From positions 41,227,095 through 41,291,094 of the forward strand of contig JAWZYU010000028.1 of assembly GCA_038380435.1 (NCBI GenBank): a stretch of DNA of 64,000 nt. Direction: 5' to 3'. The notes under the pieces were generated by a model. It was not told the DNA's origin and made no database searches. It was given only the letters and a program-made list of their open reading frames with translations. Positions 33,901 to 45,900 of this stretch are shown here, piece after piece. The position numbers were made by a program, and so were the translations under genes. Origin of the DNA: Ryuthela nishihirai (Eukaryota; Arthropoda; Arachnida; Araneae; Heptathelidae). The first letter of the stretch is position 1. Each line of letters opens with the position of its first letter.

Positions 33901-36900
33901 TGTAATATTCGTCTGGAGTTCACTCAGTGTGCGAGGATTATTTTGATACACAACTCCTTTGAGAAATCTCCCAGAGGAAAAAATCTGCAAGTGGACAAAT
34001 CGTGTGATCTTGCAGACCACAAGCCTTTAGAAATGAGTCGGTCATCGAAAGACTCTTGCAAACACTGCATAGTTCCATCCGATGTATGGCACTATCTCGC
34101 TGCAACCAGCAATCGCGTTCATCGATTTGAAGAAGTACAATGAACTGCTGTGTGATGATGTCTTAGCATATTGCGCTATTCACCATCTTCTCAAATGAAA
34201 TGGGTCCCACGATGCGACGACACGATATGGCACAACACCACCCCGATATTTTGAGAGTGCAAGGGTTGTTGTTGAAAAATATGTGGATTTTTCGGAGGGG
34301 CAAATCCTATTTTTTGACTATTCACATAGTTATTTAGGTGTAACCAAGTTTCATCATTGAAAAACACTCTATGAAACCGCACTATTCCATGTTCTTCAAT
34401 GAATGACTGAAGCCATCGACAGTAGACTACGAAGATGTAATTGTCTCGCAGCTTTCTGAACACTTCTGTACGACATTCCTGCTTGCCATAGGGGCGGGGG
34501 TGGCTCAGTCGGTAGCGCGCCAGGCTCGTAATCTGTAGTTCCCAGGTTCGAGTCCCAGCTGGGTCAGCGTTGAGATTTATCTCGCAAAATTCCCCGCCCT
34601 GCCCACGGTCGGTAGGGGACACCGATGGGATTGGAAAGGCCGCCGTCCGTCGGATGAGACGTTAAGCCGTGGCCCCGTGTGCGGGAGAGCCATACCCTGT
34701 GCACGTTAAAGAACACGCTGGATGGCCTTGACGGGAGGCTACCATCTGTCTCCCAACAGCTGTTCCAGTGGGTCCCCTCCCCCAACCTTCTCTGAACCTT
34801 CGGGGTCCATGTGACCTGGCCATTTAGCCCATGGTGTGCAAAAAAAGTGCCGCTCAGAGGTAAAACAACCCAACCCAAAATTCCTGCTTGAAATACGAGT
34901 TTCCTAAGGCTTTTTGTAGGGGACTGACAGAAAGGTCTCTGCACAGCATCCAATTTAAAGTCGGTCAACATGTTAAGTCTCTGATCATCTCTTGTCAGCA
35001 ACAGATCCCGTTTCCCAGAAACGTTTCACTCATCTGGCTGTCGTCGACTTCTGAGGGACTGCAGTGGCCGGATGTTTTTTTACGAAACTCGTCGGCAACA
35101 TGTGTGTGAGAATGACTACAAAATAATGTGTCGAAATGAAAACTCGTTGTGCCTGGGAAAAAGACATTTCGCTTCCTCTGTGAACAAAGCTACACCGACC
35201 ACATCATGTACCTGTCACACTGTAGTCAGCCTCTCCAATAGCTTTCAATAGTCTTATGGCTTGGGTTGGGTTGTTTTACCACTGAGTGGCACTTTTTTGC
35301 ACACCAATGGCCAGGTCACATGGACCCTGAAGGCTAAGAGAAGGTTGGGGGAGGGGACCCACAGCTGTTAGGCTATCCAGCGTGTTCTTTAACGTGCACA
35401 GCGTATGGCTCTCCCACACACGGAGCCACGGATTAACATCCCATCCGACGGAAGGCTGCCTTTCCAAGCCCATCGGTGTCCCCTATCAATAATCGTATGG
35501 TGCCATCTAGTGGGAAGAAGAAGAATTACAACTATTTTGAGTTGGGTTGTTTTACCTCTGAGCGGCACTTTTTTGCACACCATGGGCTAAATGGCCAGGT
35601 CTCTAGGACCCCGAAGGCTCAGAGAAGGTTGGGGGAGGAGACCCACTGGAACAGCTGTTGGGAGACAGATGGTAGCCTCCCGTCAAGGCCATCCAGCGTG
35701 TTCTTTAAGGTGCACAGGGTATGGCTCTCCCGCACATGGGACCACGGCTTAACGTCCCATCCTATGGACGGCGGCCTTTCTAAGCCCATCGGTGTCCCCT
35801 ACTGACCGTGGGCAGGGCGGGGAATTTTGCGGAGATAAATCTCAACGCTGACCCAGCTGGGACTCGAACCTGGGAACTGCAGATTACGAGCCTGGCGCGC
35901 TACGGACTGAGCCACCCCCGCCCCCACCCCCACCCCCGCCCCTACTTTTGAAACAGTTCGCATAAACTTAAACTTTGGGCTGCGCGACTTTTAAATCACC
36001 CTGCATCAAGCGGCATGCATACCATACTTGATACTTTTCAGCTGAACTCTGCATCAGACAGAATCAGATCAGTTTCATCTCTGATATAAAAGAGCAACTT
36101 TCATCGCATCCGATTATCAGCTTTCTTAGTCGGAATTTGATTGCATTAGAAATGATCAGCTGCCTGTTAATCAGTATCCACAATGACATTTTTTCCTCTT
36201 CTCTTTCAGCCTTTAATAGCGATGTGTCGCCCCAGTCCCATGTCACCTAAACGACCAATATTCAGGTGGATCCACGGAATGATCGGAAATGGAGGTCAAA
36301 TTTTTGCTTGTAAGTAGAAATAGGTAACTGAATCTTTTTTTTTTAAATATTTCAATTAAAGTTTCTTACTCAATTCAGGAAGGCGCTGCGAAATAGAGAT
36401 AACTGATGCAAAGACAAAATCTTTAATTTTAAAATATATGCAAGAAATCAATTAGTGACTTCGGCTGCTCTTGATTTCTAGACCGTGTTGGGTTGTTTTA
36501 CCTCTGAGCGGCACTTTTTTGCACACCATGGGCTAAATGGCCAGATGACATGGACCCCGAAGGCTCAGAGAAGGTTGGGGGAGGGGACCCACTGGAACAG
36601 CTGTTGGGAGACAGATGGTAGCCTCCCGTCAAGGCCATCCAGCGTGTTGTTTAACGTGCACAGGGTATGACTCTCCCGCACACGGGGCCACGGCTTAACG
36701 TCCCATTCGACGGACGGCGGCCTTTCCAAGCCCATCGGTGTCCCCTACTGACCGTGGGCAGGGCGGGGAATTTTGCGGAGATAAATCTCAACGCTGACCC
36801 AGCTGGGACTCGAACCTGGGAACTACAGATTACGAGCCTGGCGCGCTACCGATTGAGCCACCCCCGCCCCTCTAGACTGTGATTCTGACCCCTATTTGAC

Positions 36901-39900
36901 CTTGAACCAAACACCGAATCTGAAGCTTGTTAACATTTACGAGATTTTCTGCTCAAAAAAGTTCTATGCGCCGATTTTTAGTTCCCTGGCAACATTATAT
37001 AGAAATCTGACCTTCGACTTAGCTATGAAATTTGGAATCGCATCTGAAATTTCACAACATTTTCGAGATGTACGACCCCAAAACCCATGGCACCAATTTT
37101 TAGCTCGTAGCACCTGTAGATCGGAATTTGACCTTTGACCTCAAAGGTACTAAAAGGACCTCTCCCCCCTGGATTTAAATTTAAAATTTTATGACGTTTC
37201 TGTGTTCCGCAACCCAAAACACATCTAGACACCAATTTTTTATTATTTTTATCAAGGTTTAACCTCTATTTGACCTTGAAGGACATGTTGGAGGTCAAAT
37301 TTGGGATGTGTTTCCACATTTACGACCCGTATTACCCCTAGGTGAAAATTTTCGAAGTTCTACCATCTCTGAAATACAGTTATTAGCGCGATCCCAAACC
37401 CTCAGTGGAGGGCAGGGGTGGCTCAGTCGGTAGCGCGCCAGGCTCGTAATCTGCAGTTCCCAGCTTTGAGTCCCAGTTGGTTTAGCGTTGAGATTTATCT
37501 CCGCAAAATTCTCCGCCCTACCCACGGTCAGTAGGTGACACCGATGGGCTTGGAAAGGCCGCCGTCCGTCGGATAGGACGCTAAACCGTGGCCCCTTGTG
37601 GGGGAAACCCATACACTGTGCATGTTAAAGAACACGCTGGATGGCCTCGACGGGAGTCTACCATCTGTTTCCCAACAGCTATTCCAGTGGGTCCCCTCCC
37701 CCAACCTTCTCTGAGCCTTCGGGGTCCTTGACCTGGCCATTTAGCCCATGGCGTGCAAAAAAAGCCGCTCAGAGCTAAAACAACCCAATCCAAAAGCAAC
37801 GCCCTTTCTTTATGTTATTATTTTTATATTTGGGTACATATATAATCTTTTTAAAATGAATTTTCTTATAAAGCAATGAAACCTTCTTCTATGTATCAGT
37901 GTAATATGTCTCATAACCATTTGACCTTTTATACTATTGAATTATTGTACTATTTGAATTATTGTATACTTTACTGTTGCCATAATTGAACTTTAAAGGA
38001 AATAGTGAGCATTAACTAAAAATAAGCGTCAGCTTACTATGCTCACCTTTTTAGCTTCGCCTTTCCTATTAATCACTAATATTTAATATGATTGTTATTT
38101 ACCTTTTCTGATGCAATTGATATTTCTTAGCTATTTCACTTCTCAATTTTTCTCATGTATATATTAATTGTTATTAGATAATTATGCTATGTAAATGTAT
38201 ATTGTATTGACTGGCGGAATAAATTAAAGATTATTATTATTATTTAATATTTTATTTCAGGTTTAAAATTCATTTTATTTCAGATTTTGTCAACGAACAT
38301 GGATTACCCGTTTAACGAAAGAACAAAGTGTAACTACAAAAAAGGTCTCATTTTTGGCCCACCCAGTTGGGTTGTTTTACCTCTGAGCGGCACTTTTTTG
38401 CACACCATGGGCTAAATGGCCAGGTCACATGGACCCCGAAGGTTGGGTTGTTTTACCTCTGAGCGGCACTTTTTTGCACACCATGGGCTAAATGGCCAGG
38501 TCACATGGACCCCGAAGGTTGGGTTGTTTTACCTCTGAGCGGCACTTTTTTGCACACCATGGGCTAAATGGCCAGGTCACATGGACCCCGAAGGCTCAGA
38601 GAAGGTTGGGGGAGGGGACCTACTGGAACAGCTGTTGGGAGACAGATGGTAGCCTCCCGTCAAGGCCATCCAGCGTTTCTTTAACGTGCACAGGGTATGG
38701 CTCTCCCACACACGGGGCCACGGCTTAACGTCCCATCCGACGGAAGGAGAAGTCACTTTCCAAGCCCATCGGTGTCCCCTACTGGCCGTGGGCAGGGCGG
38801 GGAATTTTTGCGGAGATAAATCTCAACGCCGACCCAGCTGGGACTCGAACCTGGGAACTATAGATTACGAGCCTGGCGCGCTACCGACTGAGCCACCCCC
38901 GCCCCGTGCTAGAACTTGTAGGATTAATTTTCATAACCTATCTCTCTCTATGTCACGAAAATGCGATTTAATTCCCTCTTTTGTTTCTTTTGTAGGTGTG
39001 ACGATGTTCTTTGCTGTGGGCCTGAAGGAGGCGAATCTTCCCGTTGCCTTTTACTGGGTGCTGCTTACATTCCTCATCTTCCACTGCCTCGTCCATCTCT
39101 TGATTCACGTTCATACTTGCTTCATGGAAAGGGAGAGAGGTAAAGGTTACGTTTCATGCCCCACAAATGGTAGGATGATTTTGCGAACTTCATTCAATTA
39201 GAGCTGATTTAGTTTTTGAAATTTCCATCTTTTCTCAAAGTAGCAAATGCGCGATGACGAATATGCCACACTTGAGTAGATTTTAACTTTAAGTTCAATT
39301 GGCTCCAGGGCCAGAGCTCACGGGCCCCTTTGACTGAAGCATTTTTATGGATGCATCAATTTTGACTACCGTAACTACGGTAGTGAAATTTGGACGCTTT
39401 CTAAACGAGATAACAGGAAACTTGATGCTTTTGATTCTAGATGTTTATGTAGCATCTTGGGCATTAGGTGGTTCAACATTGTAAGTTGGGTTGTTTTACC
39501 ATTGAGCGGCACTTTTTTTGCACACCATGAGCTAAATGGCGAGATCACATGGACCCCGAAGGCTCAGAGAAGGTTGGCGGAGGAGACCCACTGAAACAGC
39601 TGTTGGTAGCCTCCCGTCAAGTCCATTTAGCGTGTTCTTTAATGAGCACAGGGTATGGCTCTCCCGCACACGGGGCCACGGCTTAACGTTCCACCCGATG
39701 GACGGCGGCCTTTTCAAGTCCATTGGTGTCCCCTACTGACCGTGGCCAAGGCGGATTATTTTGCGGAGATAAATCTCGACGCTGATCCAGCTAGGACTCG
39801 AACCTGGGAACTACAGATTACGAGCCTGGCGCGCTACCGAATGAGCCACCTCTGCCCCCAACTTTGTAAGTAATGAAGAGGTTAGGCAAAGGAGTCGTAA

Positions 39901-42900
39901 CCTCCTTTAAGCAGCATATTGTGCAGAGAGAGACTCCGTTGGTTTGCAAATTTTGCCCGTATGGATAATCATAGATTGACGAATAGGATTATGAACAGTG
40001 TGCCTAAGGGCTTCAGAAAGGGGGGGGGGGTGGAGACCTAGAATGCGGTGGGCAGACAATGTCAAACAGGACCTTGTTAGAATTGGTGTGCAGTGGCCGG
40101 ATGCAGCAGATGTAGCTCAGGATAGATATGCCTGGAAAACTAAACTGCATGGTCTGGTTGGACCTTTCTATCCCATGGCTGCTTGAGGATGATGATGAAT
40201 TTTGATGGCTGATCAAAATTATCTTGGACAGTGTTTTTTTTTGGATAGCGAAACAAACCTTAACAGCTGATTTAATCACTGTTTATTCAAGATGATTTTG
40301 AAACGATATGTTCACGTGCAACAACTGAAGCGCGATTATTTTATTACGAGATACGGCAGGTACTGTGGAAATACGTCATGTTCAGAATAGAGGAGACAGT
40401 TTGAAAAGAGTTTTATACAGAAAAAAAGTAATTCTTGAGTGATTTGTGTGCAGTATGAGGGTTTCGGCTAAGATTGCAGTTATTTGTTTTATAGTAATTT
40501 TTATGCGAAACTAACTTCTTGGTTTGTTTTAGGGAATACCATTTCCAATAAACATATTGTGCAAATAGAAAATGTTTTGATAAGAGTTGGTTCTATGATT
40601 TGTTATGAAGAAAACTTTGTAAATTCAGTTTTCGAAGGTTATATTCTTTTAGTATTTTATTTGACAATAGTAATTAGCCATAAGTTTAGTTAGTCTTATT
40701 TGTATATCGAGTGATGAATACTACAGATTTTGCTTAGTTTCCTGTAAATTAATTGCTTTATTTATAAAATAAGTTCATTTATTCGTCATCATCATCCTCA
40801 AGCAGCCATGGGCTACGGAGGTCCAACCAGACCGTGCAATTTAGTTCTCCAAGCAAGTCTAACCTGAGCTACATCTACTGCATCTGGCCACTGCACACCA
40901 ATTCTAACAAGGTCCTGTTTGACATTGTCTGCCCACCGCATCCTAGGTCTTCCCCCTCCTTCTGAGGCCTTTAGGCACACTGTTCATAACCCTATTCGCC
41001 AAACTATAATTATTCATACGGGCAACATGGCCAAACCAACGGAGTCTCTCTCTGCACAATATACTGCTTAAAGGAGGTTGCAAACTCCTTTGCCTAACCT
41101 CATCATTACCTACAAATTCGAACCACCTAATGTCCAAGATACTGCGTAAGCATCTGGAATCAATTATTTGCTCGGTTATTTCAAATTCAAACACAGTGTT
41201 GTGAGACAAATATAGCTAAAAATATAAAAATTACAGTTTTTTCATACAAAAATGCTGAAACATTTTTGCCTTGGCTCTACTCACAGGGCCTACTGTGCCT
41301 GTTGGATGGTTAATAAAGCCCTGATTAACAAATACCAATTTTTTGGCAGAGTGTTTCATACTCAGATGACCAGCTTTAAATTCTTATGTATTGTTTTTTG
41401 TTTTTTGAGGGAGGAGACGAGAATGTCCATTTATATTAATGGTTCCATTCACCATTAATACAAATGGAAATTTAGTAACTTATATACTTTAGTAGTGGTT
41501 CGTGGTCTTTTTTGGAAATGCACCCACTACGAATTCTCATTTTTTCTGCAGACCCCTATGAAGTCGAGCGCTTTCTTGCATCTTTATTTGATACATTTTT
41601 ACTAAAATATAGATTCTTCAACGAGGACTCCCTAAAAGTTCCAAGAATGGATTGTATGTGTAGTTCTTTATCTGCTGTTCATTTATTGGCTATTCTGTAA
41701 TTTGAATCCAACCACTGAGTGGCCAGATTCGATGCTTCATGGGTTCAGCCAATTACAAATTACGATCAGCATGAGATTGAAATGATTCCAGCTGAAAGTA
41801 TTAAGGTTTGGGTGGTTTTATCTCTGAACGGCACTTTTTTTGCACACAATGGACTAAATGGTCAGGTCACAAGGACCCCGAGGGCTCAGAGAAAGATTGG
41901 GGGAAGGGGACCCGCTGTACAGAGACAGAGTGTTCTTTAACATACAGTCGTTCAAAAAAATATCCAAACACTAAGGTTGATTATAGAATTAAAAAAAGAG
42001 TATCTGGCAACGATTTTTTTAGAAATTAGTGATCTGGCAACCTTCGTGTCACGTGACACAAAGGTCACTAATTTCTAAAAAAGCCAGATCACTAATTTCT
42101 AAAAAAAATCTTTGCCAGATATTTTTTCTGAATTCTGTAATTAACCATAGTGTTCGGATATTTTTTGAGCGACTGTAGGTGGTCATATTATTTTGATACT
42201 AGATCGTGTGGGCTCACTCACGGAAATATTGAGCGTGTGCAGTTACCGTTCACAGCAAACTGGAGCGGTTGCGGTTAATGTTTAATGTTCACAGCACATT
42301 GGATCGTGTGAGCTCACAAAAACCTGGATCGTGTGGGCTCACTCACGGAAATATTGAGCGTGTGCAGTTACCGTTCACAGCAAATTGGAGTGTTTGCAGT
42401 AACTGCACACCCTCCAGTTTGCTGTGAACGGTAACTGGAGCGTGTACAGTTGCTGTACACGCTCCAGATATTTTTCCTGAATTCTGTAATCACGTGACAC
42501 GAAGGTTGCCAGATCACTAATTTCTAAAAATATCGTTGCCAGATATTTTTTCTGAATTCTGTAATCAACCATAGTGTTCGGATATTTTTTGAGCGACTGT
42601 ACTCAGGAGACTTGGGTGGAGTCCAACTGATCGAGGAACTCAATTTTGTTCGCTTTCTAGATAATGTGAATCTGTTTAAAATTAACCTATTATTGGATTG
42701 CAATTAAGCATTTTTTTGCCTTCTTTCGGGTTATTTAATAGTTAACGCATTCTTTTTCTTTTAATATACAACTGAAGTCATTTACGTTTAAAACTAGTCT
42801 TAATTACAACCTAAATAAATGTTTTCTTCATACTAGTGATCTCAACGACTATTCTTAACAGCAGAAGACATCTTTATTCAGATTGAATTTTATTAAAACC

Positions 42901-45900
42901 AAAAGTCTTTGATTATTATTATTATTAAACATTCATTTTATTCTCTGAACAAAAACAGAATATAATTTCCAAGAAACACTTTATAGTAATATTTCCTCCT
43001 AAGTCTCCTAATTACGATTTAAATAAATATTACAATTATCGTTATGAAAGGTGTGAAGATGAAATATTAATTCTTGTGTTTTTTTAATGAAGAAGTCTTA
43101 TCAATATCGTTTTTCGTGAAAACTGATCCTTTATGAGAGAAACAGAAAATAATTCACTTTCGATTTTCAGATTACTTCAAAGGCAATGCTCCTTAACAGA
43201 GATCTCCTATTTTGTCTTCTGTTCATTTTGTCTTCTGTTCATGTCTTTACTGCTCTAATTAAACAGTTTTACAAAAGTTCTTTTTTTCTCTCTCTCTGCT
43301 TTTTAGAACTTGAAAGTAACGGGAAGCTTGATCAATTTAATTTCGATGATGGCCAGAACGATAAAGATGCTTCTGTAAGTAATTTCCTTAATTTGATTTT
43401 TTTTTTATATTTTTCTTCGGAACAACTTTATTTGCGAAAAGAACTTTAGTAATTAAAAATTAAAAGTCAATATCTTGAAGCATCCTCAGCATTTTTTTTT
43501 GTCTCGTTTATAACTAATTTAATGAGATTATTTTGGTTATCAGAGTTTGAAGTTAGTACTACACTTTTCATCAATAATTTAGATTAAAAAAAATGGCAGT
43601 TTCGCAAAGTCGCGTTTGATATATACAAGGGATGTTCAAAAAGTAAGCTTATAAAGTATATATATATATCATAAAGGAATTAATTGGGTGTGTAATACGT
43701 CTAATGCAAATTCATTTTACGAACCTTAAACTTTATAATAATAAAGGGGAAAAGGTACTTCCCTACACAAAGAACGGAAATTACCTAGAACAGTGATTCT
43801 CAACCTTTTATGCTTCACGTACCCCCTGGAAATGTGTATGTAACTGGCGTACCCCTTGTATAGATAGATAAAACTATAGTTATAGTATAACAATGGGAAT
43901 AAAATAAAACATATATATCAATGGTTCTCAACCTTTTATGCTTCACGTACCCCCTGGAAATGTGTCACGTACCCCCTGGAAATGTGTATGTGTATGTAAC
44001 TGGCGTATCCCTTGTATGGTCGAGTTACATACACATATACTAGAGATACTATAACTAGAGATAAAACTCTAGTTATAGTGTAACAATGGGAATAAAATGA
44101 AACATATATATATATACAGGGTGATTCAAAACTCTTGCGCCAAACTTTAAGGGGTGATAGAACACATCTAAACAAGCACTTTTCGTCGTGCAATGCATGG
44201 TCGGAACTCAAGCGGTCAAGCTCTAGAGGGCGCTTTCCAGCGAACACTTATAAACGCTGGTTTTCGCACTCGTCGTCATTTCTACCGTGGATTGCAGAAC
44301 GAATGGATTGTTTCACGAATCAGGAGAAGGCGGACATGCATTTCACATATGGAGCTGCGGACGGGAATGCGAGGGAAGCCCAAAGACTATACCGGGAGCA
44401 CTTTCTGACCAGATGCGTGCTGACAGTAACTGCTAACCGCTAGCGCTTCACCGCTTGAGTTCCGACCATGCATTGTATGACGAAAAGTGCTTGTTTAGGT
44501 GTGTTCTATCACCCCTTAAAGTTTGGCCCAAGAGTTTTGAATCACCCTGTATATATCATATATCTAGCGACTTTTGAGCTCTCACGGCGTACCCTAAAAC
44601 ATTTTACCACGTACCCCACGTCGAGAACCCCTAACCTAGAAGCTCTATTAGGCTTGTTTTTGGTTTCTCATAGAACATACAAACACACAAGGACGTGCCC
44701 ATTGGTGTAGTAGTCAGAAACGCTAACCACTTATGCCAGGTATGGGTCTGTGTTGTAGTGTTCGGCATATTCTTCATGAAGATTAGACAATTAGTGTAGA
44801 TGACCGCTAAAGTGCAGAAATCAGTTATTCTACAGATCTAGGTATTGTGCAGATTAACTAGGGTGATCCGTTAACGTGCGGAAAATTGTTTCATTTCTCA
44901 AATTACGTAGGTAATCTGCAAATTACCTGGATTAATTACGTAGGTAATCTGCAAATTACCTGCAAATTACCTACTAGACACTCGTTAAAGTGAAAATAAG
45001 ATCTTTGCTGAAACAACAGGAACGTTTCTGTACGCTTAAATTAACATAATGTTATTTATCTAGTGTCCGAGAGTAGAGTTGAAACCAGGGTCATCCCTCT
45101 GTCAACATAAATCAGTCGTCCGAATTATAAAAAACGCCCCCAAAATGAGCAGGCCAAGTGAGAACGAATCATTTTAGTGATTCGTTATCAAGAATGAATC
45201 ACTTTACCGATTCGTTCTCACTTGGCCTCCGCTCATCCGGGGCGTTTTTTTATAATGCAGACGAGTGAATCACGTGACACGAAGATTCATATTCAAGAGA
45301 TTCAGCACTATGAGAGAACAAACTTTTGAACTTTAATGATACGGAAGCCGTTAATGTGCACATTACCTAGGTAAAATGCGGAAAACTCTTGATTCCGCAC
45401 GTTAACGGAGCAAATCAGTTAATCTGCAGATTAGCTAGGTAATGTGCACATTAACGGCTTTCGAGCTTTAGCGGTAACACATACACTTACGAATTGTGTA
45501 ATGATTTTCTCTATGTCTATTGAAGGCAGTCTTCTGTTGTTTGGAACTGAAAGACAGATGACAAAGCGAAAAGAGTAGCTCGTTTTTCTTTGAAAACGAG
45601 CTAAAAACGAGACAAATGTAACTTAATATTGTAAAATAGACACTTTGCCAAAAATATTTTAGGGTTGGGTTGTTTTACCTCTGAGCGGCACTTTTTTGCA
45701 CACCATGGGCTAAATGGCCAGGTCACATGGACCCCGAAGGCTCAGAGAAGGTTGGGGGAGGGGACCCACTGGAACAGCTGTTGGGAGACAGATGGTAGCC
45801 TCCCGTAAAGGCCATCCAGCGTGTTCTTTAACGTGCACAGGGTATGTCTCTCCCGCACACGGGGCCACGGCTTAACGTCCCATCCGACGGACGGCGGCCT

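Larger units (their letters stand above)
33132..36003 (-). mobile_element. Tc1/mariner-superfamily element with four later insertions
   Basis: Terminal inverted repeats: left 33132-33159 (tagggtgataaaaaagtcac, then gcaaccc) and right 35976-36003, whose complement is cagggtgatttaaaagtcgc and then gcagccc. Between them lies an antisense transposase relic (33846-35100) and four inserts: MITE-P (33325-33843), SINE-A + (34491-34879), a truncated SINE-A - (35261-35486) and SINE-A - (35542-35935). Without the inserts the element is about 1.35 kb, a normal size for the superfamily. Confidence 0.88.

Noticed and set aside
44135..44443. Functional gene encoding the DUF4817-like frame
   Set aside because: It lies wholly within a 433-bp element with inverted repeats and TA flanks. 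It is a deleted transposase remnant.
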